Source: Natrinema caseinilyticum (GTDB lineage: Archaea > Halobacteriota > Halobacteria > Halobacteriales > Natrialbaceae). From it: a stretch of 64,000 nucleotides of DNA. The notes under the pieces were generated by a model. It was not told the origin of the DNA. It searched no databases and worked only from the letters and a program-made list of their open reading frames with translations. Positions 17,718 to 25,634 of this stretch are shown piece by piece. Where the stretch lies: positions 992,001-1,056,000 of the forward strand of contig NZ_CP100445.1 of assembly GCF_024227435.1 (NCBI RefSeq). The letters run 5' to 3'. The translations under genes were made by a program, and so were the position numbers. The number at the start of each line of letters is the position of its first letter. Position 1 is the stretch's first letter.

Positions 17718-18530
17718 ATGGCCGGGTTAGACGACGTGTTCGGGGATCTCTTTACGAACGTGGACGCGGTCGTCCTCTTTTCGCCGAGCGGGTCGTACTA
17801 CGAGCGGTTTGCAGCCATCGACGACGTGGACGTGCTCGTCGTCGGAACGGAAAACGCCGTCGGGGCGGAGACGTTCGTCGAACTTCCCCTCGCGTTCGAG
17901 GAGGTCACCGAACGGATCCGCTTCGGGCTCGAGGGGGCGCTCCAACAGGGGCTGATCGAAGACGGCGACGAACTGGCCTGTGCGACGAGCATCTTCGGCG
18001 ACGGAATCGATACGGTGTCCCGCGTCAGAGCGGACGCGGAGACCCAGACCGGGATCTACGACCTGTTCGTCAAATCCCGCGCCGAACCGGAGGTCATCAA
18101 AGCGGTCCTCGAGTTGGCGATCGAACTGGGGCAGAAAGGACAGAAAGGGAAGCCGGTCGGGGCGCTGTTCGTCGTCGGCGACGCGGGAAAGGTGATGAAC
18201 AAGTCGCGACCGCTTTCGTACAACCCCTTCGAGAAGTCTCACGTCCACGTCGGCGATCCGATCGTGAACGTCATGTTGAAGGAGTTCTCGCGCCTCGACG
18301 GCGCGTTCGTCATCTCGGACGCGGGGAAAATCGTTTCAGCGTATCGGTACCTCGAGCCGTCCGCGGAAGGGGTCGACATTCCGAAGGGGCTCGGCGCGCG
18401 ACACATGGCCGGTGGTGCGATCACACGCGATACCAACGCGATTTCGATCGTCCTATCGGAGAGCGACGGCCTCGTTCGAGCGTTCAAGGCCGGTGAACTT
18501 ATTCTGGAGGTCGATCCGGAGGCGTACTGA
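17718..18530 (+). CDS. dacZ: Diadenylate cyclase DacZ
   Basis: The 270-residue enzyme makes cyclic di-AMP from two ATP. The C-terminal DisA_N-type domain has GALFVVGDAG (148-157), the catalytic DGA motif (194-196) and the RH-type motif as GARHM (226-230). The N-terminal third is the archaeal DacZ-specific domain. In Haloferax volcanii, DacZ is essential and c-di-AMP level affects osmotic tolerance (established for the family). The stop is one base from the start of a mechanosensitive channel gene, so the two are almost certainly co-transcribed. Confidence 0.95.
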   Translation: MAGLDDVFGDLFTNVDAVVLFSPSGSYYERFAAIDDVDVLVVGTENAVGAETFVELPLAFEEVTERIRFGLEGALQQGLIEDGDELACATSIFGDGIDTVSRVRADAETQTGIYDLFVKSRAEPEVIKAVLELAIELGQKGQKGKPVGALFVVGDAGKVMNKSRPLSYNPFEKSHVHVGDPIVNVMLKEFSRLDGAFVISDAGKIVSAYRYLEPSAEGVDIPKGLGARHMAGGAITRDTNAISIVLSESDGLVRAFKAGELILEVDPEAY

Positions 18531-18531
18531 T

Positions 18532-19299
18532 ATGGTAGACTGGCAGGCGCTCGTCAACGAACCGGCGATCATAGCGGCCGCGGTGCTTGCGCTCGGCCTC
18601 GTCGTCGGCTACCTCGTCGGCCGGCTCAACGAAGAGTTGCTGTCGGCCTCGGGGGTACCGGAAGCCGTCGAGGGGACGCCGTTCGAGCGAACTGCCCAGT
18701 CGATCGGCACGTCCACGGTCGAAATCGTGGCCCGGCTGAGTTCGTGGTTCATCTACGGGATCGCCGTCCTCACGGCGATCCACATCGCGCAGTTGCTCGA
18801 TACGGACGCCTTCTGGCTCCGGGTGACGGAGTTCATACCGCAGCTTTTCATCGCCGTCCTCGTCCTCATCATCGGCTTCATCGTCGCGGACAAGTCCGAA
18901 CTCGTCGTCAGCGAGTATCTGCGCGGGGTCAAGCTTCCCGACGTGTCGATCATCCCGAAACTGGTCAAGTACTCCGTGCTCTACGTCACCTTCATCATCG
19001 CGCTGGGCCAGATCGGCGTCCACGTCCTGGCCCTGCTGATCCTGCTGACGGTGTACGCCGTCGGGGTCGTCATCGTCGGCACGGTCGCCTTCAAGGATTT
19101 CCTCGTCTCGAGTGCGGCCGGGATCTACCTGTTGCTCAACCAGCCCTACGGGATCGGCGACGAAGTCCGGATCGGCGACCAGACCGGCATCGTCCAGGAC
19201 GTCGATCTGTTCGTCACCAAGATCGAGGACGATTCGGAGGAGTTCATCGTTCCGAATCGGCGGGTCTTCGAGGACGGGGTCGTTCGAATGCGAGATTGA
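18532..19299 (+). CDS. Mechanosensitive (MscS-like) channel family protein
   Basis: The 255-residue protein has about five hydrophobic segments: N-terminal, near residue 65, near 100, and a long pair at 145-185. Then comes an MscS beta-domain-like part (LLLNQPYGIGDEVRIGDQTGIVQDVDLFVTKI ... FIVPNRRVFEDGVVRM). The usual MscS C-terminal cage is missing, so it is a short family member. It likely opens on membrane tension to release solutes. The ATG at 18532 follows the dacZ stop after a single base. This coupling suggests c-di-AMP and turgor control act together. Confidence 0.87.
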   Translation: MVDWQALVNEPAIIAAAVLALGLVVGYLVGRLNEELLSASGVPEAVEGTPFERTAQSIGTSTVEIVARLSSWFIYGIAVLTAIHIAQLLDTDAFWLRVTEFIPQLFIAVLVLIIGFIVADKSELVVSEYLRGVKLPDVSIIPKLVKYSVLYVTFIIALGQIGVHVLALLILLTVYAVGVVIVGTVAFKDFLVSSAAGIYLLLNQPYGIGDEVRIGDQTGIVQDVDLFVTKIEDDSEEFIVPNRRVFEDGVVRMRD

Positions 19300-19385
19300 T
19301 GGATTGCGTGACCGAAGAAATGTTCAGACGTTCAGCACTGCCAGAATCCTGAGAACGGATGAAATGAGAGCGCACCACCGACGGC

Positions 19386-19892
19386 TCAATACTCCAAGAA
19401 GACGTCGAAGTCACGGGCCGGAGAGCGAAATCCAGCCTCGTCGATCCAGCGTTTGAGGTACCCATCGGCCGTCTCTGCGGTGATGTGACCATCTTCGACG
19501 AAACGCACCAAGAGTCCGATCGAGCCGGTCAGGCCGAGACCACGCTGGTTCGCAGTTTCTCGTGCATCTCCGTCATCGGTGACGACCAACCCGCCAGCAG
19601 CCTCTGCAACGGCCAGTGCCTGTGCCTCACCTGGATCCAGCGTTTCCAGAAGTTTCGCTTCCACCGCTTCTGTCGACGGAGAGGGTGTAATCACCGGGAT
19701 CTGCTCTCCGAGGACGACCAACGCGTTTTCGAGGTACAGGTGTGTCTCAACCCCCTCTTCGAGTTCCGTCCGGACAGCATCCGTCGTCGCGACTCGAGGC
19801 AGTTTGACTAGCAACTCGGCGTGATCCACGTGAGCAAAGTTCGAAAGGACAGTGGTGTTGAGTACCGTCGCATTTCTCGGGGGCCCTGTCAT
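19386..19892 (-). CDS. PIN-domain toxin-like protein (DUF3368)
   Basis: The 168-residue protein matches the DUF3368 PIN-type ribonuclease group: VLNTTVLSNFAHV at the start, then TLDPGEAQALAVAEAAGGLVVTDDGDARETANQRGLGLTGSIGLLVRF. The position usually filled by the first catalytic Asp seems to be Asn12, while the later acidic residues are present. Its start overlaps the stop of the upstream UPF0175 antitoxin gene by 4 bases. Together they form a toxin-antitoxin-like pair. Activity needs testing given the Asn12 change. Confidence 0.85.
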   Translation of the reverse strand: MTGPPRNATVLNTTVLSNFAHVDHAELLVKLPRVATTDAVRTELEEGVETHLYLENALVVLGEQIPVITPSPSTEAVEAKLLETLDPGEAQALAVAEAAGGLVVTDDGDARETANQRGLGLTGSIGLLVRFVEDGHITAETADGYLKRWIDEAGFRSPARDFDVFLEY

Positions 19893-20215
19893 TCGAGATC
19901 GCGTGCGACGTCGATTTCGTCTTTCGCTGCAGCCATGTTCTTGGGACCAAATCGCAGTTCGATTCCCTCTTCACGCAAGATCTCACGCATTTCGAACCGA
20001 TTGACGTCGGCGAGGCGAGCAGCGGTTCCCATCGTGATGTTCCCGTCGTCGTATAGCGATACCGCAGCGGCAATCCGGGCGTTCTGATTCTCTTCGAAAT
20101 ACTCTCGGAGGACGTGTCGAATTGCGTCGCTTTTGTTTTCGAAGATTCCCGCTTTTACTGCTCCCTCCATGAGGTCGGTGAGATCGTCCGGGATAGTGGC
20201 GGTGGTTCGGGACAT
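19889..20215 (-). CDS. UPF0175 family antitoxin
   Basis: The 108-residue protein starts with a ribbon-helix-helix-like strand and helices (MSRTTATIPDDLTDLMEGAVKAGIFENKSDAIRHVLREYF). It continues with the UPF0175 core (ARIAAAVSLYDDGNITMGTAARLADVNRFEMREILREEGIEL). This family is the usual partner of DUF3368 PIN toxins. The ATG at 20215 is preferred over a GTG or ATG further up because it starts the conserved RHH strand. It precedes the toxin gene with a 4-base overlap. A palindrome just upstream is the probable autoregulatory operator. Confidence 0.87.
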   Translation of the reverse strand: MSRTTATIPDDLTDLMEGAVKAGIFENKSDAIRHVLREYFEENQNARIAAAVSLYDDGNITMGTAARLADVNRFEMREILREEGIELRFGPKNMAAAKDEIDVARDLE

Positions 20216-20237
20216 GCCGTTGCCGAGTATACGGCCT

Positions 20238-20254
20238 TCATACAATATATGAAT
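20238..20254. promoter_or_regulatory. Palindromic operator candidate of the toxin-antitoxin pair
   Basis: The arms ttcata and tatgaa flank caata, 23 bp before the antitoxin ATG at 20215 on the minus strand. The AT-rich core reads catatatt on the coding strand and may also be the TATA box. Antitoxins with ribbon-helix-helix folds typically bind such sites to repress their own operon. Confidence 0.55.
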
Positions 20255-20493
20255 TTTGCCGATACGTACTCATCTTCTCTCGCGAGTGCAGCTCTGTTCG
20301 CGTGAACTGATTTCGGGACCGAATTTCCCGCTTCACTCGACTCGAGGATGCATCCACCACGTCACCAACCGCTCAGAGTCGACTGTACCGCTCGAACGTC
20401 CATTTATCCCGGTTCGAACGGCTTCGAGTGGTGACCGTGAGGAGCCCAAACGCTGAACGGGTTTCGACCCACGTGTCTTCGACCCTAATCGGG

Positions 20494-21315
20494 TCACTCG
20501 AGCGAGAGGCCCGCGTGCCAGCGGTCGACGCCGGCCTCTCGTTTGACGGCGTCCATCCGCGCCAGCAGGTGCGTCGCCAGTGTAGCGGTTTCCGCGGCTC
20601 GAGACTCTCCCTCAGTCCTGAACTCGCCCGTTTCGCGGTTCGCGTAGACGGTACAGACCGCGCCGGCGCGGAGTCCGTACAGGCCCGCGAGCGTCAAGAT
20701 TGCACTCGCCTCCATCTCGATGTTCTTGACGTTCGCCGCTTTGAGATCGTCGATCAGGTCGTCCGAACCGGCGGCCTCGAACCCGTCGAAGCCGGGCCGG
20801 CCCTGTCCCGCGTAGAACGAATCGGCGCTCATCGTGACGCCGGTGTGGTAGTCGTAGCCGAGTCGCTCGGCGGCGGCGACCAGCGCGGAGACGACCTCGT
20901 AATCCGCCGCGGCCGGGTAGTCCTCGCGGACGTACTCGTCGCTCGTTCCCTCCTGGCGGACCGCGCCGGTCGTAATGACGAGATCGCCGACCGCCATCTC
21001 GGGCTGGATCGCCCCGCAGGAGCCGACTCGGACGAAGGTCTCGACGCCGACGCGGGCCAGTTCCTCGAGTGCGATCGCGGCCGACGGACCGCCGATTCCG
21101 GTCGAGGTGACCGAGATCGGCGTCCCCTCGTAGCTGCCCGTCGCCGTCCGGTATTCGCGGTGGTGGGCCCGGATCTCGTGGTCGTCCCAGTCGGCGACGA
21201 TCGTCTCGAGGCGGTCCGGATTCCCCGGCAGGAGGACGGTGTCCGCGACGTCGTCGGGGCCGATCTCGAGGTGGTACTGTACGTCCGCGTTCGGGTCTTC
21301 GCTGTCGCGAGGCAT
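20494..21315 (-). CDS. udp: Uridine phosphorylase-type nucleoside phosphorylase
   Basis: The 273-residue protein is an NP-I family phosphorylase that splits nucleosides with phosphate. Motifs are VLLPGNPDRLETI, TSTGIGGPSAAIALEEL, VRVGSCGAIQPEMAVGDLVITTGAVRQEG, and the base-binding KNIEMEASAILTLAGL. The last block and the GAVRQEGTSDEY segment favour uridine over purine specificity. The ATG at 21315 is used because the frame up to 21381 lies in the shared promoter (tcgtatataaatg). It is divergent from a DUF488 gene. With cdd nearby it fits pyrimidine nucleoside salvage. Confidence 0.9.
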   Translation of the reverse strand: MPRDSEDPNADVQYHLEIGPDDVADTVLLPGNPDRLETIVADWDDHEIRAHHREYRTATGSYEGTPISVTSTGIGGPSAAIALEELARVGVETFVRVGSCGAIQPEMAVGDLVITTGAVRQEGTSDEYVREDYPAAADYEVVSALVAAAERLGYDYHTGVTMSADSFYAGQGRPGFDGFEAAGSDDLIDDLKAANVKNIEMEASAILTLAGLYGLRAGAVCTVYANRETGEFRTEGESRAAETATLATHLLARMDAVKREAGVDRWHAGLSLE

Positions 21316-21374
21316 CGGCTGTCGGCGGTTCGATTCGCCATCGTATATAAATGCGGGGCCCGAATAGTGCTCGT

Positions 21375-21806
21375 ATGGCACGGGGGACGCTCGCGGACAC
21401 CTACGTCGCTGCCATTCAGCATGACCTGGTCAATCTGCCCGCGGACGCGACCCGCGTCGGCGTCGTGCGGCGGCCGACGTCGTGGTTTCACGCGGCGGTC
21501 GACGAGAACCGACCCGAACTCGGCCCGCCCGAACCACTGCTCGAGTCGATGCGCGACCGCGAGGAGGAGATGAAGATGCAGGGACTCTGCGAGGCGGGGG
21601 CGCACAACGCCGCCTGGGATCAGGTCGGATTCGAGGAGGCGTACCGGGAGCACCTCGAGACGGAAGCCGACGCGCGAGCGGCGCTCGCGGCGCTCGACGA
21701 CAGACTGGCGTCCGGCGAGTCGCTGGCACTGGTCTGTTACGAGAACACCGAGAAGAAACGGTGTCACCGGACGGTTCTCCGGGAGGTGCTCGAGGAACGC
21801 GAATGA
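21375..21806 (+). CDS. DUF488 family protein
   Basis: The 143-residue protein shows the DUF488 pattern: short strands with VGVVRRPTSWFHAAVDENRPELGPPE at the front, a charged middle with an EAYREHLE helix, and LALVCYENTEKKRCHRTVLREVL near the end. The CYEN and CHR residues are the family hallmarks. The biochemical role of DUF488 is unknown. The start at 21375 is preferred over the in-frame 21351, since homologues lack the extra eight residues. It shares a short divergent promoter region with udp. Confidence 0.85.
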   Translation: MARGTLADTYVAAIQHDLVNLPADATRVGVVRRPTSWFHAAVDENRPELGPPEPLLESMRDREEEMKMQGLCEAGAHNAAWDQVGFEEAYREHLETEADARAALAALDDRLASGESLALVCYENTEKKRCHRTVLREVLEERE

Positions 21807-21923
21807 CGAACTTGGCCGGTGGTCGTACGGATTTCGGACGGGACGGTCGTCTCGGGACCCCGGAATCACGTGTGGCAGACCCGAGAGAACGGCGGGACGG
21901 ACCGCGTCCACGGAGGTGAAAAC

Positions 21924-22838
21924 GTGACTGCACCGAGCGAAGAGACGGCCACAGACGGCGAGACCACCGATCGCGAGGAGACTGACGAACGCGGGTCGCC
22001 CGCGGACGCGTTCGCCGCGCTCAGCGATCCGCTTCGCGTCTCTATCCTCCGGGAGCTGAGCGCTCACCACCGGACGACCGGCGAGGAGGCCGTCGGATTC
22101 GCCGACCTACGCCGACGAGTCGGCGTCAGGGATTCGGGTCGGTTTCGGTACCACCTCAACGAGCTCCGCGACCGGTTCGTCGAAAAGTCCGAGGCCGGCT
22201 ACCGACTCACCCACGCCGGCGTCCAGATCGTGGCCGCGATCCTGGCGGGGACCTACACCGCGGACGTGTCGATGGGCCCGACCGAACTCGACAGCGAGTG
22301 TTCGGCCTGCGGGCGACGGGCGTTCGCGACGTGCGAGGACGGCCGCTGTCGCGTCACCTGTCCAAACGACCACGCCCTCTTCCAGTGGAGCGTCCCCCCG
22401 AACGCCACCGTCGGTGCAACCCTCCCGGAAATCGTCGATCTGGCCGAGGTGCTGGCGTTTCAGGCTATCGAGCAGGCCCTGATCGGAGTCTGTCCCAAGT
22501 GTTACGACCCCATCGAGACGAGGATCGTCACGAACGGACCGCCGCGACCGATCCTGCGCGCCGTGTGTGACACCTGCGGCGCGCGGATCGTCGGCCCGGC
22601 CGAATTCTGTCTGCTCGTCGATCCCGACGTGACCGCGTTCTGTCGCCGTCACGGTCTCACGCTCCGGGACGATCACGTCTGGGAGTTCCCGTTCGTTCGC
22701 GACGACGCGGGCGTCACCGTCGTCGACCAGGATCCGCCGCGCCTCGAGGTCGACGTCTCGCTCGGCGGAGAGACGCTTTCGGTGAGCGTCGACGAGCGCG
22801 GCCACGTCCTCGAGATCGACCCGTCCGACGAAACGTGA
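21924..22838 (+). CDS. ArsR-type winged-helix protein with two zinc-ribbon segments
   Basis: The 304-residue protein starts with an acidic tail, then a winged helix (FAALSDPLRVSILRELSAHHR ... RRRVGVRDSGRFRYHLNELRDRFVEKSEAGYRLTHAG, about 28-108). Two cysteine clusters follow: CSACGRRAF ... CRVTC near 125-150 and CPKCYDP ... CDTCGARI near 190-220. The GTG at 21924 is chosen because a strong Shine-Dalgarno ggaggtg lies 5 bases before it. An open frame to 21819 reads into the DUF488 stop region. It is a regulator of unknown target in the same direction as DUF488. Confidence 0.85.
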   Translation: MTAPSEETATDGETTDREETDERGSPADAFAALSDPLRVSILRELSAHHRTTGEEAVGFADLRRRVGVRDSGRFRYHLNELRDRFVEKSEAGYRLTHAGVQIVAAILAGTYTADVSMGPTELDSECSACGRRAFATCEDGRCRVTCPNDHALFQWSVPPNATVGATLPEIVDLAEVLAFQAIEQALIGVCPKCYDPIETRIVTNGPPRPILRAVCDTCGARIVGPAEFCLLVDPDVTAFCRRHGLTLRDDHVWEFPFVRDDAGVTVVDQDPPRLEVDVSLGGETLSVSVDERGHVLEIDPSDET

Positions 22839-22979
22839 CGGATTTCGAATAGAAGGATCGTTCGCCACGCGTTTAGGGCCCGTCGCTCCGCGGTCGGCCC
22901 TCTGGCGGGACCGATATCGAACGGCGCCGGAAACCGGGGCGAGCGGACGAATTGCGAGCTCGTTGCGAGAGCGCGGACG

Positions 22980-23237
22980 ATGACGGCGTCTCCGCTTCTC
23001 TACGTCGGTGCGATTACCATCGTCGGCGCACACGAACTCCTCGAGTGGCTCCCCCTGTCCGAACCGGCCGAGACGCTCGTCCTCCTTCCGATCACGCTGC
23101 TCCGGCTCTCTGCGCAACTGATGGCGCTCGCGTACACCGAACGGAAGGGGTATCGGCGGGACTGTACGGCGACCGAGGAGTGTGCCGACAGTGCGGTCAC
23201 CGAAACGACACTACACTCAAGCGAACCGGTCTCGTAG
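22980..23237 (+). CDS. Small hypothetical membrane protein
   Basis: The 85-residue product has two likely membrane helices: LLYVGAITIVGAHELLEWLP near residue 6-25 and TLVLLPITLLRLSAQLMALAY near 32-52. An acidic, Cys- and Thr-containing tail follows. It has no motif I recognise. It ends 12 bp before the DUF3267 gene and is probably co-transcribed with it. The function is unknown. Confidence 0.55.
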   Translation: MTASPLLYVGAITIVGAHELLEWLPLSEPAETLVLLPITLLRLSAQLMALAYTERKGYRRDCTATEECADSAVTETTLHSSEPVS

Positions 23238-23249
23238 GTCACGAGGATC

Positions 23250-23792
23250 ATGTACGTCGACCCCGATCCGGAATGTGACGACGAGGGGTGGGGAGCGACG
23301 CGTTCGGCGGTCGTTCCGGCGGTCGCCATCGTGGCGTTCGGCGGAAGCTACGTCGGAACTTACGGGCTCGATCGGTACCTGACTTACACGGAGTTGCTCG
23401 GCCAGAACGGCGTCGTCCTCCAGTTCGCCGTCATGGTGGGGCTGATCGCGCTTCACGAAGCGATCCACGCCGTCGCCTACGCGACGGTCGGCGGCCTCTC
23501 GTGGGACGAAATCGACGTCGAGTTCGCACTCGAGTTCGAGGACGGGTACGATCCGCTCCACCACTCGGTGCATCCGGCGCGACCGGTTCGACGCTGGGTC
23601 TACTACGTCGGCGTCGCTGCACCGGGGGTCGTCCTCGGGTTCGTTCCCGCCGCAATCGCGCTCCTGACCGGCAACCCGCTCGCGATGTTCGTCGGGATCG
23701 TCGGCCTCCTGTTGCTTTCGACGGACGTCGGATCCCTCGTCAGCGCCTGGCGGAACCCGGAGGCGATGGCCGTACCGGAGCCGGCGAACTGA
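23250..23792 (+). CDS. DUF3267-type membrane metalloprotease-like protein
   Basis: The 180-residue protein has four or five hydrophobic segments. Within one lies the zinc-protease motif HEAIH (His69-Glu70 ... His73) in LIALHEAIHAVAYATVGG. A third-ligand candidate is in the DVGSLVSAW helix near the C-terminus. DUF3267 proteins are predicted intramembrane or membrane-tethered metallopeptidases with unknown substrates. It follows a small membrane protein gene closely. The HExxH-containing helix makes some protease-like role likely, though it is not proven. Confidence 0.82.
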   Translation: MYVDPDPECDDEGWGATRSAVVPAVAIVAFGGSYVGTYGLDRYLTYTELLGQNGVVLQFAVMVGLIALHEAIHAVAYATVGGLSWDEIDVEFALEFEDGYDPLHHSVHPARPVRRWVYYVGVAAPGVVLGFVPAAIALLTGNPLAMFVGIVGLLLLSTDVGSLVSAWRNPEAMAVPEPAN

Positions 23793-24014
23793 AGACTGCA
23801 CGGGCCGGTGAATCCGCGACGCGACGTGCGGCCGGTCCCCAGATTCGCCCGGTCGATGGCGCTCGACGCGGGAACCGAGGATCGTGAGAGTGAACGTCTG
23901 GAGAGGGACGTCCGTCAGCGGTGGCTCGAGGCCACCGCAGTTTATGACAATCGAGTAACCGAAAAAGCGTTCGCCAAGCGTTGAAGCGGGCACGAACCGT
24001 GCCTGTCTCCAACC

Positions 24015-25097
24015 ATGTCCAACGGGAACGCTTCGACGGATCGAGCGGCCGGAGAGCAACCGTCGACGGAGAGACACACTGTGAACGAAGCCGAGGGTAC
24101 CGGATCGATCCCGGGGCAGCCATCTGGAGCGGAGTCGTCCGCTCTCCGGTCGCGGCTCCCAAGTCCGACGTCCTTCGCGATTCTGTTCGTCCTCGGAATC
24201 CCGGGCACGCTGTTTCCGTCGCTGCGGCGCCTCGAGATCTTCTATCTGTTCGGATTGTTCGGCCTCTGGCCGATGGTGAAGGCGGTCCTACCGTCGGCGA
24301 ACGGCGATACGGACGGCGAGCCGACGGACTGGATCACGATGGGGACGCAGTCGCGCGTTCGGCCGCTCGTGTCGATGCTGTACCTTCAGCTCAATCCCTC
24401 CCTCCAGCTAACGGGAATCCGACAGCTCGCCGGCCACGTTCCGGTCCTCCTCCGGTATCGGTTCCGACTGCCGAACCCGGACCGGTTCGAGCAGCAGGTC
24501 GACTACCGACTGCCGGTCGCGGGGGAGTGGACGGTCGTCAACGGCGGGCCGACCCGCGAGTCCTCCCACTCGTGGGGGCTGCTCGCCCAGCGATACGCCT
24601 ACGATCTGGTCGTGACCGACGAACGGGGGCGCTCCCACGAGGGGAGCGCCGAGAGTCCGGCGGCGTACCACTGCTTCGGCGAGCCAGTCGTTGCACCCGC
24701 CGACGGCGTGGTTGTCGCGGCCGAAGACGGTCACCGCGATTATCATCGGGCCGGCGGGTGGCTGGATCCGCGCCAGCGCGACCTGCGGGGGAACCACGTG
24801 ACGATCGAACACGCGCCCGGCGAGTACAGCGTTCTCGCACACCTGCAGGAAGGCAGCCTCGCGGTCTCCGCGGGAGACCGCCTCGAGCGCGGAGACCGTA
24901 TCGCCAGGTGTGGACACTCCGGCAACTCGACGGAGCCACACCTTCACTTTCAGCTCCAGGACCGGGCCTCGTTCTTCCGATCGATGGGGCTCCCGATTCA
25001 CTTTTCGAACCTGTCCGTTCGGGACCCCGACGGCGAGAAGACGTCGCACGAGCGTGCCTACATTACTGCCGGCCAGCGAGTCGCGTCGACGGAGTGA
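24015..25097 (+). CDS. M23 family metallopeptidase-like membrane protein
   Basis: The 360-residue protein has an acidic disordered N-terminus and two close hydrophobic segments at about 53-92 (FAILFVLGIPGTLFP and FYLFGLFGLWPMVKAVL). A lysostaphin/M23 domain lies at about 180-330. Zinc-site features are SHSWGLLAQRYAYDL, the GVVVAAEDG strand, and HSGNSTEPHLHFQLQD. Haloarchaea lack murein, so the substrate is not bacterial peptidoglycan and may be another cell-surface polymer or peptide. It stands alone between unrelated neighbours. Confidence 0.85.
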   Translation: MSNGNASTDRAAGEQPSTERHTVNEAEGTGSIPGQPSGAESSALRSRLPSPTSFAILFVLGIPGTLFPSLRRLEIFYLFGLFGLWPMVKAVLPSANGDTDGEPTDWITMGTQSRVRPLVSMLYLQLNPSLQLTGIRQLAGHVPVLLRYRFRLPNPDRFEQQVDYRLPVAGEWTVVNGGPTRESSHSWGLLAQRYAYDLVVTDERGRSHEGSAESPAAYHCFGEPVVAPADGVVVAAEDGHRDYHRAGGWLDPRQRDLRGNHVTIEHAPGEYSVLAHLQEGSLAVSAGDRLERGDRIARCGHSGNSTEPHLHFQLQDRASFFRSMGLPIHFSNLSVRDPDGEKTSHERAYITAGQRVASTE

Positions 25098-25168
25098 TCG
25101 ATGGCCCATTCGGGCGCGTCTCGGTTCGCCGTGTCGTTGCTCGTGCGAAACGGCATTCGGTCCGGACG

Positions 25169-25555
25169 CTACTCGAGCGTCTCCTGCGTAATCGTGTCCG
25201 GGAGCAATTCGCCGAGCGTGTACGCGCTAACGTCGTCGCCCTCGTCGCAGACGATCTCCAGGTCGCCGTCACAGAACTCCGTCAGGGTCTGGCGACACAT
25301 CCCGCAGGGAGTGACGCCGTCGCGTCGGCCGGAACTGACGGCGAGTCGCGAGAACTCGTGGTGGCCGTTCTTGACCGCCTCAGCGATCGCGACCTCCTCG
25401 GCGTGGAGGCTGTTGCTGAAGTTCGCGTTCTCGAGGTTACAGCCGACGAAGACCTCACCGTCATCGGTCTCGAGGGCCGCACCGACGGTATAGCCGGAGT
25501 ACGGGACGTGCGCGCGGTCCTGAATGTCGCGAGCGGCGTCGATCAGGTCGTCCAT
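25169..25555 (-). CDS. cdd: Cytidine deaminase
   Basis: This 128-residue homotetrameric-type enzyme deaminates cytidine and deoxycytidine to uridine forms. The zinc site is complete: HAEE with His51 and Glu53, and PCGMC with Cys84 and Cys87. VPYSGYTVGAAL and NLENANFSNSLHAEE are the classic surroundings. It lies 79 bp from the phosphohexomutase gene on the same strand. Together with uridine phosphorylase 4 kb away it supports pyrimidine salvage. Confidence 0.96.
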   Translation of the reverse strand: MDDLIDAARDIQDRAHVPYSGYTVGAALETDDGEVFVGCNLENANFSNSLHAEEVAIAEAVKNGHHEFSRLAVSSGRRDGVTPCGMCRQTLTEFCDGDLEIVCDEGDDVSAYTLGELLPDTITQETLE

Positions 25556-25634
25556 GCGGACCGGTTGGTGGTGTGGCTACCAAAGACGTTGGGTCGAGAG
25601 GGCGAGTCGGTCGCCAACCGAGATCGGTGGCCGC

